Source: Mytilisepta virgata (taxonomy: Eukaryota; Mollusca; Bivalvia; Mytilida; Mytilidae). Taken from it: a DNA stretch of 64,000 nt. Positions 12,001-27,000 of this stretch are shown one piece after another. The position numbers were made by a program, and so were the translations under genes. Location: positions 60,082,230 to 60,146,229 of the forward strand of contig CM051516.1 of assembly GCA_028015205.1 (NCBI GenBank). Reading direction: 5' to 3'. Below the pieces are notes generated by a model that did not search any database, had not been told where the DNA came from, and saw nothing but the letters and a program-made list of their open reading frames with translations. The stretch's first letter is position 1; the number at the start of each line of letters is the position of its first letter.

Positions 12001-15000
12001 TGTAATCCGCGTAAGTAACATAATAAGATGTTGGTTTTCTATTTATTTTTAGAACAGAATTTCTAAATATTTTTCATGTCAGTCTGTTAATTATCTGTCA
12101 GAGTCTTCTAAATCTGAGTTTGGCCTTATTAAGCCGATTTATATTCCTGAACAATATCGTCAAACTATCCAAAGCAAAGCTGCATATAGGAAAATACTGA
12201 GCAAGTTTAATAACTGTTTTATTATGCCAAAGATTAAGAATCACGTTGATGCCATCAAGCTAATTACCAGTAATACTGTAGGTAAATTCATTTATTCAGT
12301 GATGGGGCAAACACTCACTGAAGGCATTAAATATTTAATGAAACGAAAATGGAAAAAAGATATACAGATTTGAAAGTAAGAGGTCTTTTCACATCAAATG
12401 TTAAAATAAATGTCGAAGATAAAACAAACATTCATAATGATGTAAAATCAAGGTAAATGTCATTTCACAAAATTAAGGTGGAATTCCTCTATGCACAATG
12501 GCGATAGACTTTGGAATCAATGTCATGAAAAAACTGAAAATAACTCCACCAATGAAATTATAATACTTTTATTAGTTGGAAGGTTATAGATATTATGAAA
12601 ATAATTATTATGAAATATTCTTTCTGATATTTGCATCCCTTTGGCCTTTCTCTTACAGGGGGATATTATGGAGAACCATGTTCATCTTCTTTTGGACACG
12701 CATCCTGCTATGACAACTTAGCATGTGTAAATGACCTCTGTAGTTCAGATTGCATTGGGCCTGAATTTTATTTTGAAAACTCCAAGTGTCATCCGCGTAA
12801 GTAACCGAATAAGATGTGGGTTTTCTATTTCTTTTTAGAACAGAATTTCTAAATATTTTTCATGTCAATCTGTTAATTATCTGTCAGAGTTTTTTAAATC
12901 TGATTTTGGCCTTATTAAGCCGATTTATATTCCTGACAAAATGTCGTCAAACTATCGAAGGCAAAGCTGGATATAGGAAAAAACTGAGCAAGTTTAATAA
13001 TTGTTTTATTACGCTAAAGAATCATGTGTATGTCATCAACCTAATTACCAGTAATACTCTGGGGAAACTCAGTTATTGAACGGTGTGGGCAAACACTCAC
13101 TGAAGGCATTAAATATTTAATGACACGAAGATAGAAAAAAAAATAGACAGATGTGAACGTAAGGGGTCTTTTCAGACCAAATGTAAACATAAATGTAGAA
13201 GATGAAACAAAACATTCATCGTGTTATAAAGTCAACGTAAATGTCATTTCACAAAAATAAGGTGGAATCTCGCTATGCATATTGTCGATACACTTTGGAA
13301 TAGATTTCATGAAAAACCTGAAACTAACTCCACCAATGAAATCCAATTACTTGTATTAGTTGGAAAATTATAGAAAACATGATAGTAATGATCATGAAAT
13401 ATCTCTTGACCTTTTTCTTACAGGTGGATACTATGGTGAACCATGCTCATCTTCTTTTGGACACGGATCCTGCTATGACAACTTAACATGTGTAAATGAC
13501 CTATGTAGTTCAGATTGCATTGGGGCAGAATTTTATTTTGAAAACTCCAAGTGTCATCTGCGTAAGTAATAGAATAAGATGTGGGTTTTTTCTTTATTTT
13601 TGTAAGAGAATTTCTAAGTTGTGGATTGTTTCCTATCTTTTGGAATAGAACTTACCAAAAATATTGGATGTCAATCTGTTAATTACCTGTTAGAGTCTGT
13701 GAAATCTGTTTGGTTTTTGCCTTGTAGAGCCGATTTAAGTTCTGAAGTGTTATTGTCAAACAATCTAAGGTTAAGCTGCGTATAGGACGATACTGACTAC
13801 ATTTAATAAGGGTTTTATTATGGTAAAGAAACCCCTCCATGCCACTAGCCTGATTACAAATAATCCTCTGGGTAAGTTAATTAATTGACCGATGGGGCGG
13901 ACTCTCAGTGAACGCATTAGATATTCAATCAAGCAGCGACGGATGAAAAAGGCACAGATTAGAACGTAAAACTTCCTTTCAGGTCTGTTTAGTCAGTTCT
14001 AAGGTAAAAATAAATCTTTGAAATACAGCAAACATTCATAATTTTAAAAAGATCTAAGGTAAAAATAAATCTTTGAAATACAGCAAACATTCATAATGTT
14101 AAAAAGTTCTCAGGTAAAAATAAATCTTTGAAATACAGCAAACATTCATAATGTTAAAAATTCACTCCACTTCGAATATGAAATAAGTACAGAGAAATCA
14201 ATCTGTGCACAACGGCAATAATCCCTAAACTTCAATTGCAGAACAATGATGAGAGCACTGCACTAATGTCATTATAATACATTTATATCTATGAATCATA
14301 TAGAAATCATGATAATATTAATTATGATGAAAAATACTTGTTTTTTTGTTTTTTGATATCGTTTGGTCTTTTCCTTACAGGGGGATATTATGGAGAACCA
14401 TGCTCATCATCATTTGGACACACATCTTGCTATGACAACTTATCATGTGTAAATGACCTCTGTAGTTCAGATTGCATTGGGCCAGAATTTTATTTTGAAC
14501 ATTCCAAGTGTCATCCACGTAAGTAATGGAATAAGATGTGGGTTTTTTCTTTATTTTTGTAAGAGAATTTCTAAATGTGTTTCATGTCAATCTGTTAATT
14601 ATCTGTCAGAATCTTTTAAATATGATTTTGGCCTTATTGAGTCCATTTAAATTCCTAAAATATATCGTACAACTATCCATGGTCAAGCTGCTTATAGGAA
14701 AATACTGAGCCAGTTTAATAACTGTTTTATTATGCTTAAGAATCACGTTTATTACATCAATCTAATTACCAATAATAGTATCTGTAAATTCATTAATTCA
14801 ACGATGGGAGCAAACACTCAGTGAAGGCATTTAATATTTAATGAAACAAAGATGGATAAAAGATATACAGATTTAAAAGGAAGAGGTCTTTTCACATCAA
14901 ATGTAAAAATAAATGTCGAAGATAAAACAAACATTCATAAGGTCATAAAATTAAGGTAAATGTCATTTCACAAAAATAAGGTGGAATTCTGCTATGCACA

Positions 15001-18000
15001 ATGTCGATACACTTTGGAATCAATTTCATGAAAAAAACTGAAAATAACTCCACCAATGAAATGATAATACTTTTATTTGTTGGAAGGTTATAGATATGAT
15101 GAGAATAATTATTATGAAATATTCTTTCTGATATTTGCACCCCTTTGGCCTCTCTCTTACAGGGGGATATTATGGAGAACCATGTTCATCTTCTTTTGGA
15201 CACGCATCCTGCTATGACAACTTAGCATGTGTAAATGACCTCTGTAGTTCAGATTGCATTGGGCCAGAATTTTATTTTGAAAACTCCAAGTGTCATCCGC
15301 GTAAGTAACAGAATAAGATGTGGGTTTTCTATATATTTTTAGAACAGAATTTCTAAATATTTTTCATGTCAATCTGTTAAGGGCAATGTGGTCGAGTGGT
15401 TTAGGCGCTGGCCTTTAAACCACGAGGTCGACACCGCTGTAGGTTCGAACCTCACATGTGTTAAGGTTTCCAGGCACCTACCTTACCTCGGGGGTATCAC
15501 CGATTTTCCGGCCTAGAATATCGGGCTTTCCTCCCCCACAAACATGGCGACCATGCGAGAACACCATATCTACCAAACGGTCGGAAATCTCGCCGTCGGT
15601 AAAAAAAGCTCTACAGAGCTTATGTTGATTGTTGACTTGTACACACCGACGTTAAATAAAACTTACCTTTAAGTATCTGTCAGAGTCTTTTAAATCTTAT
15701 TTTGGCCTTATTAAGCCGATTTATATTTCTGAAAAAATGTCGTCATACTATCCAAGGCAAAGCTGGATATAGGAAAAAACTCAGCAAGTTTAAAAATTGT
15801 TTTATTATGCTTAAGAATCACGTGTGTGCCAACAACTTAATTACCAGTAATACTCTGGGTAAACTCAGTTATTCAACGATGTGGGCAAACACTCACTGAA
15901 GGCATTAAGTATTTAATGACACAAAGATAGAAAAAAAATACACAGATGTGATCGTAAGGGGTCTTTTCAGACCAAATGTAAACATAAATGTAGAAGATGA
16001 AACAACACATTCAGCGTGTTATAATGTCATTTCACAAAAATAAGGTGGAATCCAGCTATGCATATTGTCGATACACCTTGGAATCCATTTCATGAAAAAC
16101 CTGAAAATAACCCTACCAATGAAATCAAATTACCTGTATTAGTTGGAAGATTATAGAAACCATGATAGTAATTATCATGAAATATCTCTTGACCTTTTTC
16201 TTACAGGTGGATACTATGGTGAACCATGCTCATCTTCTTTTGGACACGCATCCTGCTATGACAACTTAACATGTGTAAATGACCTATGTAGTTCAGATTG
16301 CATTGGACCACAATTTTATTTTGAAAACTCCAAGTGTCATCCGCGTAAGTAACCGAATAAGTTGTGGATTTTTTCCTTTCTTTTTCGAACAGAACTTGCC
16401 GAAAATATTGGATGTCAATCTCTTAATTACATGTTAGAGTCTGTGAAATCTGCTTTTTCTGCCTTGTAGATCCGATTTAAGTTCCGAAGTGTTATTGTCA
16501 AATAATCTACGTTCAAGCTGCGTATAGGGCGATACTGACTACATTTAATAAAGGTTTTATTATGGTAAAGAAACCTCTCTCTGCCACCAGCCTGATTACA
16601 AGTAATGCTCTTGATAAATTAATTAATTGATTGACCGATGGGACGGACACTCGGTGAACGCATTAGATAAGCAATCAAACAGCGACGGATGACAAAGGCA
16701 CAGATTAGAACGTAAAACTTCTATTCAGATCTATTCTAAGGTGAAAATAAATCTTGGAAATACAGGAAACATTTATAATGTTCAAAAGTTCACTCCACTG
16801 CGAACATGAAATAAGTACAGAGAAATCAATCTCTGCACAACGGCAATAATCCCTAAACTTCAATTGCAGTAAAATGATGAGAGCACTGCACTAATGTCAT
16901 TATAATACATTTATTTGTATGAATCATATAGAAATCATGATGATATTAATTATCATGGAAAATATTTGTTTTTTTCCTTACAGGGGGATATTATGGAGAA
17001 CCATGCTCATCATCATTTGGACACACATCTTGCTATGACAACTTAACATGTGTAAATGACCTCTGTAGTTCAGATTGCATTGGGCCAGAATTTTATTTTG
17101 AAAATTCCAAGTGTCATCCACGTAAGTAACGGAATTAGATGTTTGTTTTTTTCTGTATTTTTTTAACAGAATTTCTAAATGTGTTTCATGCCAATCTGTT
17201 AATTATCTGTCAGAATCTTTTAAATATGATTTTGGCCTTATTGAGTCCATTTAAATTCCTAAAATATATTGTACAACTATCCATGGTCAAGCTGCTTATA
17301 GGAAAATACTGAGCCAGTTTAATAACTGTTTTATTATGCTTAAGAATCACGTTTATTACATCAATCTCATTACCAGTAATAGTATCTGTAAATTCATTAA
17401 TTCAGAGATGGGGGCAAACACTCAGTGAAGGCATTTAATATTTAATGAAACAAAGATGGATAAAAGATATACAGATTTAAAAGGAAGAGGTCTTTTCACA
17501 TCAAATGTAAAAATAAATGTCGAAGATAAAACAAACATTCATAAGGTCATAAAATTAAGGTAAATGTCATTTCACAAAAATAAGGTGGAATTCTGCTATG
17601 CACAATGTCGATACACTTTGGAATCAATTTCATGAAAAAAACTGAAAATAACTCCACCAATAAAATTATAATACTTTTATTTGTTGGAAGGTTATCGAAA
17701 TCATGATAGTAATAAATATGAAATATTCTTTTTGATTTTTGCACCCCTTTGACCTTTCTCTTACAGGGGGATATTATGGAGAATCATGCTCATCTTCTTT
17801 TGGACACGCATCCTGCTATGACAACCTAACATGTGTAAATGACCTCTGTAGTTCAGATTGCATTGGCCCAGAATTTTATTTTGAAAACTCCAAGTGTCAT
17901 CCGCGTAAGTAACAGAATAAGATGTTGGTTTTCTATTTATTTTTAGAACAGAATTTCTAAATATTTTTCATGTCAGTCTGTTAATTATCTGTCAGAGTCT

Positions 18001-21000
18001 TCTAAATCTGAGTTTGGCCTTATTAAGCCGATTTATATTCCTCAACAATATCGTAAAACTATCCAAGGCAAAGCTGCATATAGGAAAATACTGAGCAAGT
18101 TTAATAACCGTTTTATTATGCCATCAACCTAATTACCAGTAATACTCTGGGTAAACTCATTTATTCAACGATGGGGCAAACACTCACTGAAGGCATTAAA
18201 TATTTAATGAAATGAAGATGGAAAAAAAATACACAGATTTGAACGTAAGGTGTCTTTTCCGACCAAATGTAAAGATAAATGTAGAAGATAAAACAAAACA
18301 TTCATCATGTTATAAAGTCAAAGTAAATGTCATTTCACAAAAATAAGGTGGAATCCGGCTATGCATATTGTCGATACACCTTGGAATCGATTTCATGAAA
18401 AATCTGAAAATAAATCCACCAATGAAATCAAATTACCTGTATTAGTTGGAAGGTTATAGAAATCATGATAGTAATTATTATGAAATATCTCTAGACCTTT
18501 TTCTTACAGGAGGATACTATGGAGAACTATGCTCATCTTCTTTTGGACACGCATCCTGCTATGACAACTTAACATGTATAAATGACCTCTGTAGTTCAGA
18601 TTGCATTGGGCCAGAATTTTATTTTGAAAACTCCAAGTGTCATCCGCGTAAGTAACCGAATAAGTTGTGGATTTTTTCCTTTCTTTTTGGAATAGAACTT
18701 GCCGAAAATATTGGATGTCAATCTCTTAATTACATGTTAGAGTCTGTGAAATCTGCTTTTTCTGCCTTGTAGATCCGATTTAAGTTCCGAAGTGTTATTG
18801 TCAAACAATCTAAGGTCAAGCTGCGTATAGGACGATACTGACTACATTTAATAAGGGTTTTATTATGGTAAAGAAACCCCTCTCTGCCACCAGCCTCATT
18901 ACAAGTAATGCTCTTGGTAAATTAATTAATTGACCGATGGGACGGACACTCGGTGAACGCATTAGATATGCAATCAAACAGCGACGGATGAAAAAGGCAC
19001 AGATTAGAACGTAAAACTTCCTTTTAGATCTATTTAGTCAGTTCTAAGGTGAAAATAAATCTTGGAAATACAGGAAACATTTATAATGCTCAAAAGTTCA
19101 CTCCACTGCGAACATGAAATAAGTACAGAGAAATCAATCCGTGCACAACGGCAATAATCCCTAAAAATCAATTGCAGGAAAATGATGAGAGCACTGCACT
19201 AATGTCATTATGATACATTTATTTGTATGAATCATATAGAAATCATGATGATATTAATTATCATGGAAAATATTTGTTTTTTTCCTTACAGGGGGATATT
19301 ATGGAGAACCATGCTCATCATCATTTGGACACACATCTTGCTATGACAACTTAACATGTGTAAATGACCTCTGTAGTTCAGATTGCATTGGGCCAGAATT
19401 TTATTTTGAAAATTCCAAGTGTCATCCACGTAAGTAAAGGAATAAGATGTTTGTTTTTTCTGTATTTTTTTTAACAGAATTTCTAAATTTGTTTCATGTC
19501 AATCTGTTAATTATCTGTCAGAATCTTTTAAATATGATTTTGGCCTTATTGAGTCCATTTAAATTCCTAAAATATATCGTACAACTATCCAGGGTCAAGC
19601 TGCTTATAGGAAAATACTGAGCCAGTTTAATAACTGTTTTATTATGCTTAAGAATCACGTTTATAACATCAATCTAATTACCAGTAATACTATCTGTAAA
19701 TTCATTAATTCAACGATGGGGGCAAACACTCAGTGAAGGCATTTAATATTTAATGAAACAAAGATGGATAAAAGATATACAGATTTGAAAGTAAGAGGTC
19801 TTTTCACAGCAAATGTAAAAGTGAATGTCGAAGATAAAACAAACATTCATAATGATGTAAAATCAAGGTAAATGTCATTTCACAAATATAAGGCGGAATT
19901 CCTCTACGCACAATTCCGATACACTTTGGAATCAATTTCATGAAAAAACTGAAAATAACTCCACCAATGAAATTATAATACTTTTATTTGTTGGAAGGTT
20001 ATAGATATGATGAAAATAATTATTATGAAATATTCTTTCTGATATTTGCATACCTTTGGCCTTTCTCTTGCAGGGGGATATTATGGAGAACCATGTTCAT
20101 CTTCTTTTGGACATGCATCCTGCTATGACAACTTAGCATGTGTAAATGACATCTGTAGTTCAGATTGCATTGGGCCAGAATTTTATTTTGAAAACTCCAA
20201 GTGTCATCCGCGTAAGTAACAGAATAAGATGTGGGTTTTTATTTCTTTTTAGAACAGAATTTCTAAATATTGTTCATGTCAATCTGTTAAGTATCTGTCA
20301 GTCTTTTAAATCTGATTTTGGCCTTATTAAGCCGATTTATATTTCTGAAAAAAATGTCGTCAAACTATCCAAGGCAAAGCTGGATATAGGAAAAAACTGA
20401 GCAAGTTTAATAATTGTTTTATTATGCTAAAGAATCACGTGTGTGCCAACAACCTAATTACCAGTAATACTCTGGGTAAACTCGGTTATTCAACGATGTG
20501 GGCAAACACTCACTGAAGGCATTAAATATTTAATGACACGAATAGAGAAAAAAAAATACACAGATGTGAACGTAAGGGGTCTTTTCAGACTAAATGTAAA
20601 CATAAATGTAGAAGATGAAACAAAACATTCATCGTGTTATAAAGTCAAGGTAAATGTCATTTCAAAAAAGTAAGGTGAAATTCGGCTATGCATATTGTCG
20701 ATACACCTTGGAATCGATTTCATGAAAAACCTGAAACTAACTCCACCAATGAAATCAAATTACCTGTATTAGTTGGAAGGTTATAGAAATCATGATAGTA
20801 ATTACCATGAAATAACTCTTGACCTTTTTCTTACAGGTGGATACTATGGTGAACAATGCTCATCTTCTTTTGGACACGGATCCTGCTATGACAACTTAAC
20901 ATGTGTAAATGACCTATGTAGTTCAGATTGCATTGGGCCAGAATTTTATTTTGAAAACTCCAAGTGTCATCCGCGTAAGTGACTGAATAAGTTGTGGATT

Positions 21001-24000
21001 GTTTACTATCTTTTTGGAATAGAACTTGCCGAAAATATTGGATGTCAATCTGTTAATAACCTGTAAGAGTCTGTGAAAGCTGCTTAAATTTGTTTGCCTT
21101 GTAGAGCCGGTTTAAGTTCCGAAGTGTTATTTTCAAACAATCTAATGTCAAGCTGCGTATAGGGCGATACTGACTACATTTAATAAAGGTTTTATTATGG
21201 TAAAGAAACCCCTCTCTGCCACCAGCCTGATTACAAGTAATGCTCTTGGTAAATTAATTAATTGACGGACACTCGGTGAACGCATTAGAAATGCAATCAA
21301 ACAGCGACGGATGAAAAAGGCACAGATTAGAACGTAAAACTTCCTTTCAGATCTATTTAGTCAGTTCTAAGGTGAAAATAAATCTTGGAAATACAGGAAA
21401 CATTTATAATGTTCAAAAGTTCACTCCACTGCGAACATGAAAGAAGTACAGAGAAATCAATCTGTGCACAACGGCAATAATCCCTAAAAATCAATTGCAG
21501 TAAAATGATAAGAGCACTGCACTATTGTCATTATAATACATTTATTTGTATGAATAATATAGAAATCATGATGATATTAATTATCATTGAAAATATTTGT
21601 TTTTTTCCTTACAGGGGGATATTATGGAGAACCATGCTCATCATCATTTGGACACACATCTTGCTATGACAACTTAACATGTGTAAATGACCTCTGTAGT
21701 TCAGATTGCATTGGGCCAGAATTTTATTTTGAAAATTCCAAGTGTCATCCACGTAAGTAACGGAATAAGATGTTTGTTTTTTCTGTATTTTTTTAACAGA
21801 ATTTCTAAATGTGTTTCATGTCAATCTGTTAATTATCTGTCAGAATCTTTTAAATATGATTTTGGACTTATTGAGTCCATTTAAATTCCTCAAATATATT
21901 GTACAGCTATCCATGGTCAAGCTGCTTATAGGAAAATACTGAGCCAGTTTAATAACTGTTTTATTTTGCTTAACAATAACGTTTATTACATCAATCTAAT
22001 TACCAGTAATACTATCTGTAAATTCATTAATTCAACGATGGGGGCAAACACTCAGTGAAGGCATTTAATATTTAATGAAACGAAGATGGATAAAAGATAT
22101 ACAGATTTAAAAGGAAGAGGTCTTTTCACATCAAATGTAAAAATAAATGTCGAAGATAAAACAAACATTCATAAGGTCATAAAATTAAGGTAAATGTCAT
22201 TTCACAAAAATAACGTGGAATTCTGCTATGCACAATGTCGATACACTTTGGAATCAATTTCATGAAAAAAACTGAAAATAACTCCACCAATAAAATGATA
22301 ATAGTTTTATTTGTTGGAAGGTTATAGAAATCATGATAGTAATAAATATGAAATATTCTTTCTGATTTTTCCACCCCTTTGGCCTTTCTCTTACAGGGGG
22401 ATATTATGGAGAACCATGCTCATCTTCTTTTGGACACGCATCCTGCTATGACAACCTAACATGTGTAAATGACCTCTGTAGTTCAGATTGCATTGGGCCA
22501 GAATTTTATTTTGAAAACTCCAAGTGTCATCCACGTAAGTAAAAGAATAAAATGTCGGTTTTCTATTTATTTTTAGAACAGAATCTCTAAATATTTTTTT
22601 ATGTTTCCCTGTCAATTATCTGTCAGTCTTTAAAATCTGATTTTGGCCTGATTAAGCCGATTTATATTCCTGAACAATATCGTCAAACTATCCAAGGCAA
22701 AGCTGCATATAGGAAAATACTGAGCAAGTTTAATAACTGTTTTATTATGCCAAAGATTAAGAATCACGTTTATGCTATCAGCCTAATTACCAGTAATACT
22801 CTGGGTAGACTCATTTATTCAACGATGGGGCAAAAACTCACTAAAGGCATTAAATATTTAATGGAACGAAGATTGGAAATAAAATACAAAGATTTGAACA
22901 TAAGGTGTCTTTTCCGACCAAATGTAAACATAAATGTAGAAGATGAAACAAAACATTCATCGTGTTATAAAGTCAAGGTAAATGTCATTTCACAAAAATA
23001 AGGTGGAATCCGGCTATGCATATTGTCGATACACCTTGGAATCGATTTCATGAGAAATCTGAAAATAAATCCACCAATGAAATCAAATTACCTGTATTAG
23101 TTGGAAGGTTATAGAAATCATGATAGTAATTATTATGAAATATCTCTACACCTTTTTCTTACAGGAGGATACTATGGAGAACCATGCTCATCTTCTTTTG
23201 GACACAAATCCTGCTATGACAACTTAACATGTATAAATGACCTCTGTAGTTCAGATTGCATTGGGTCAGAATTTTATTTTGAAAACTCCAAGTGTCATCC
23301 GCGTAAGTAACCGAATAAGTTGTGGATTTTTTCCTTTCTTTTTGGAATAGAACTTGCCGTAAATATTGGATGTCAATCTCTTAATTACATGTTAGAGTCT
23401 GTGAAATCTGCTTTTTCTGCCTTGTAGAGCCGATTTACGTTCCGAAGTGTTATTGTCAAACAATCTAAGGTCAAGCTGCGTATAGGACGATACTGACTAC
23501 ATTTAATAAGGGTTTTATTATGGTAAAGAAACCCCTCTCTGCCACCAGCCTCATTACAAGTAATGCTCTTGGTAAATTAATTAATTGACCGATGGGACGG
23601 ACACTCGGCGAACGCATTAGATATGCAATCAAACAGCGAAGGATGAAAAAGGCACAGATTAGAACGTAAAACTTCCTTTTAGATCTATTTAGTCAGTTCT
23701 AAGGTGAAAATAAATCTTGGAAATACAGGAAACATTTATAATGCTCAAAAGTTCACTCCACTGCGAACATGAAATAAGTACAGAGAAATCAATCCGTGCA
23801 CAACGGCAATAATCCCTAAAAATCAATTGCAGTAAAATGATGAGAGCACTGCACTAATTTCATTATGATACATTTATTTGTATGAATCATATAGAAATCA
23901 TGATGATATTAATTATCATGGAAAATATTTGTTTTTTTCCTTACAGGGGGATATTATGGAGAACCATGCTCATCATCATTTGGACACACATCTTGCTATG

Positions 24001-27000
24001 ACAACTTAACATGTGTAAATGACCTCTGTAGTTCAGATTGCATTGGGCCAGAATTTTATTTTGAAAATTCCAAGTGTCATCCACGTAAGTAAAGGAATAA
24101 GATGTTTGTTTTTTTTGTTTTTTCTGTATTATTTTAACAGAATTTCTAAATTTGTTTCATGTCAATCTGTTAATTATCTGTCAGAATCTTTTAAATATGA
24201 TTTTGGCCTTATTGAGTCCATTTAAATTCCTAAAATATATCGTACAACTATCCAGGGTCAAGCTGCTTATAGGAAAATACTGAGCCAGTTTAATAACTGT
24301 TTTATTATGCTTAAGAATCACGTTTATAACATCAATCTAATTACCAGTAATACTATCTGTAAATTCATTAATTCAACGGTGGGGGCAAACACTCAGTGAA
24401 GGCATTTAATATTGAATGAAATGAAGATGGATAAAAGATATACAGATTTGAAAGTAAGGAGTCTTTTCACATCAAATGTAAAAATAAATGTCGAAGATAA
24501 AACAAACATTCATAAGGTCATAAAATTAAGGTAAATGTCATTTCACAAAAATAAGGTGGAATTCTGCTATGCACAATGTCGATACACTTTGGAATCAATT
24601 TCATGAAAAAAACTGAAAATAACTCCACCAATGAAATTATAATACTTTTATTTGTTGGAAGGTTATAGAAATCATGATAGTAATTATTATGAAATATTCT
24701 TTCTGATTTTTGCACCCCTTTGGCCTTTTCTTTTACAGGGGGATATTATGGAGAACCATGCTCATCTTCTTTTGGACACGCATCCTGCTATGACAACCTA
24801 ACATGTGTAAATGACCTCTGTAGTTCAGATTGCATTGGGCCAGAATTTTATTTTGAAAACTCCAAGTGTCATCCACGTAAGTAAAAGAATAAAATGTTGG
24901 TTTTCTATTTATTTTTAGAACAGAATTTCTAAATATTTTTCATGTCAGTCTGTTAATTATCTGTCAGAGTCTTTTAAATCTGATTTTGGCCTTATTAAGC
25001 CGATTTATATTCCTGAACAATATCGTCAAACTATCCAAGGCAAAGCTGCATATAGGAAAATACTGAGCAAGTTTAATAACTGTTTTATTATGCCAAAGAA
25101 TAAGAATCACGTTGATGCCATCAGCCTAATTACCAGTAATACTGTAGGTAAACTCATTTATTCAATGATGGGGCAAACACTCACTGAAGGCATTAAATAT
25201 TTAATGAAACGAAGATGGAAAAAAAATACACAGATTTGAACGTAAGGTGTCTTTTCAGACCAAATGTAAACATAAATGTAGAAGATGAAACAAAACATTC
25301 AGCGTGTTATAAAGTCAAGGTAAATGTCATTTCACAAAAATAAGGTGGAATCCCGCTATGCATATTGTCGATACACCTTGGAATCGATTTCATGAAAAAC
25401 CTGAAAATAACTCTATCAATGAAATCAAATTACCTGTATTAGTTGGAAGATTATAGAAATCATGATACTAATGATCATGAAATATCTCTTGACCTTTTTC
25501 TTACAGGGGGATACTATGGAGAACCATGCTCATCTTCTTTTGGACACACATCCTGCTATGACAACTTAACATGTGTGAATGACCTCTGTAGTTCAGATTG
25601 CATTGGGCCAGAATTTTATTTTGAAAACTCCAAGTGTCATCCGCGTAAGTAACCGAATAAGTTGTGGATTTTTTCCTTTCTTTTTGGAATAGAAGTTGTT
25701 GAAAATATTGGATGTCAATCTGTTAATTACCTGTCAGAGTCTGTGAAATCTTCTTTTGTTTTGCCTTGTAGAGCCGATTTAGTTTTTTTTTGTCAAACAA
25801 TCTTAGGTTAAGCTGCGAATAGGACGATACTGACTACATTTAATAAAGGTTTTATTATGGTGAAGAAACCCCTCCATGCCACCAGTCTGATTACAATTAA
25901 TTCTCTGGGTAAATTAATTAATTGACCGATAGGGCGGACACTCAGTGAACATTTAGATATTCAATCAAGCAGATCAGAACGTAAAACTTCTTTTCAGATC
26001 TATTTAGTCAGTTCTAAGGTAAAAATAAATGTTGGAAATACAGGAATCATTCATAATGTTCAAAAGTTCAATCCACTGCGATCATGAAAAAAGTACAGAG
26101 AAATCAATCTGCACAACGGCAATAATCCCTAAAAATCAATTGCAGGAAAATGATAAGAGCACTGCACTAATGTCATTATAATTCATTCATTTGTATGACT
26201 GATTGATTGATTGAATATTGTTTTACGCCGTGTGGGAGACATTTAAGCCATATCACGGCTAGTTTATTTGTATGAATCATATAGAAATCATAATGATATT
26301 AATTATCATGAAAAATATTTCTGCTTTTTAATTTTTTTGTTATCGTTTGGCCTTTTCTTTACAGGGGGATATTATGGAGAACTATGCTCATCATCATTTG
26401 GACACACATCCTGCTATGACAACTTATCATGTGTAAATGACCTTTGTAGTTCCGATTGCATTGGGCCAGAATTTTATTTTGAAAATTCCAAGTGTCATCC
26501 GCGTAAGTAACGGAATAAGATGTTGGTCTTTTCTTTATTTTTGGAACAGAATTTCTAAATGCGTTTTATGTCAATCTGTTAATTATCTGTCAGAATCTTT
26601 TAAATATGATTTTGGCCTTATTGAGTCCATTTAAATTCCTTAAAAAATATCGTACAACTATCCATGGACAGGCTGCTTCTAGGAAAATACTGAGCAAGTT
26701 TAATATGTGTTTTATTATGCTTAACAATCACGTTTATGTCATCAACCTAATTACCAGTAATACTACCTTTAAATTTATTTATTCAACGATGGGGGCAAAC
26801 ACTCAGTGAAGGAATTTAATATTCAATGAAATGAAGATGGATAAAAGATATACAGATTTGAAAGTAGGGAGTCTTTTCACATCAAATGTAAAATAAATGT
26901 CGAAGATAAAACAAACATTCATAACGTTATAAAATCAAGGTAAATGTCATGTCACAAAATTAAGGAAGGTTGTAGAAATCACGATAGTATTTATTATGAA

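Noticed and set aside
15381..15460. A genuine tRNA gene
   Set aside because: A and B boxes are present, but the sequence continues into a ~200-bp SINE body, has no convincing acceptor-stem closure and interrupts a known intron sequence.
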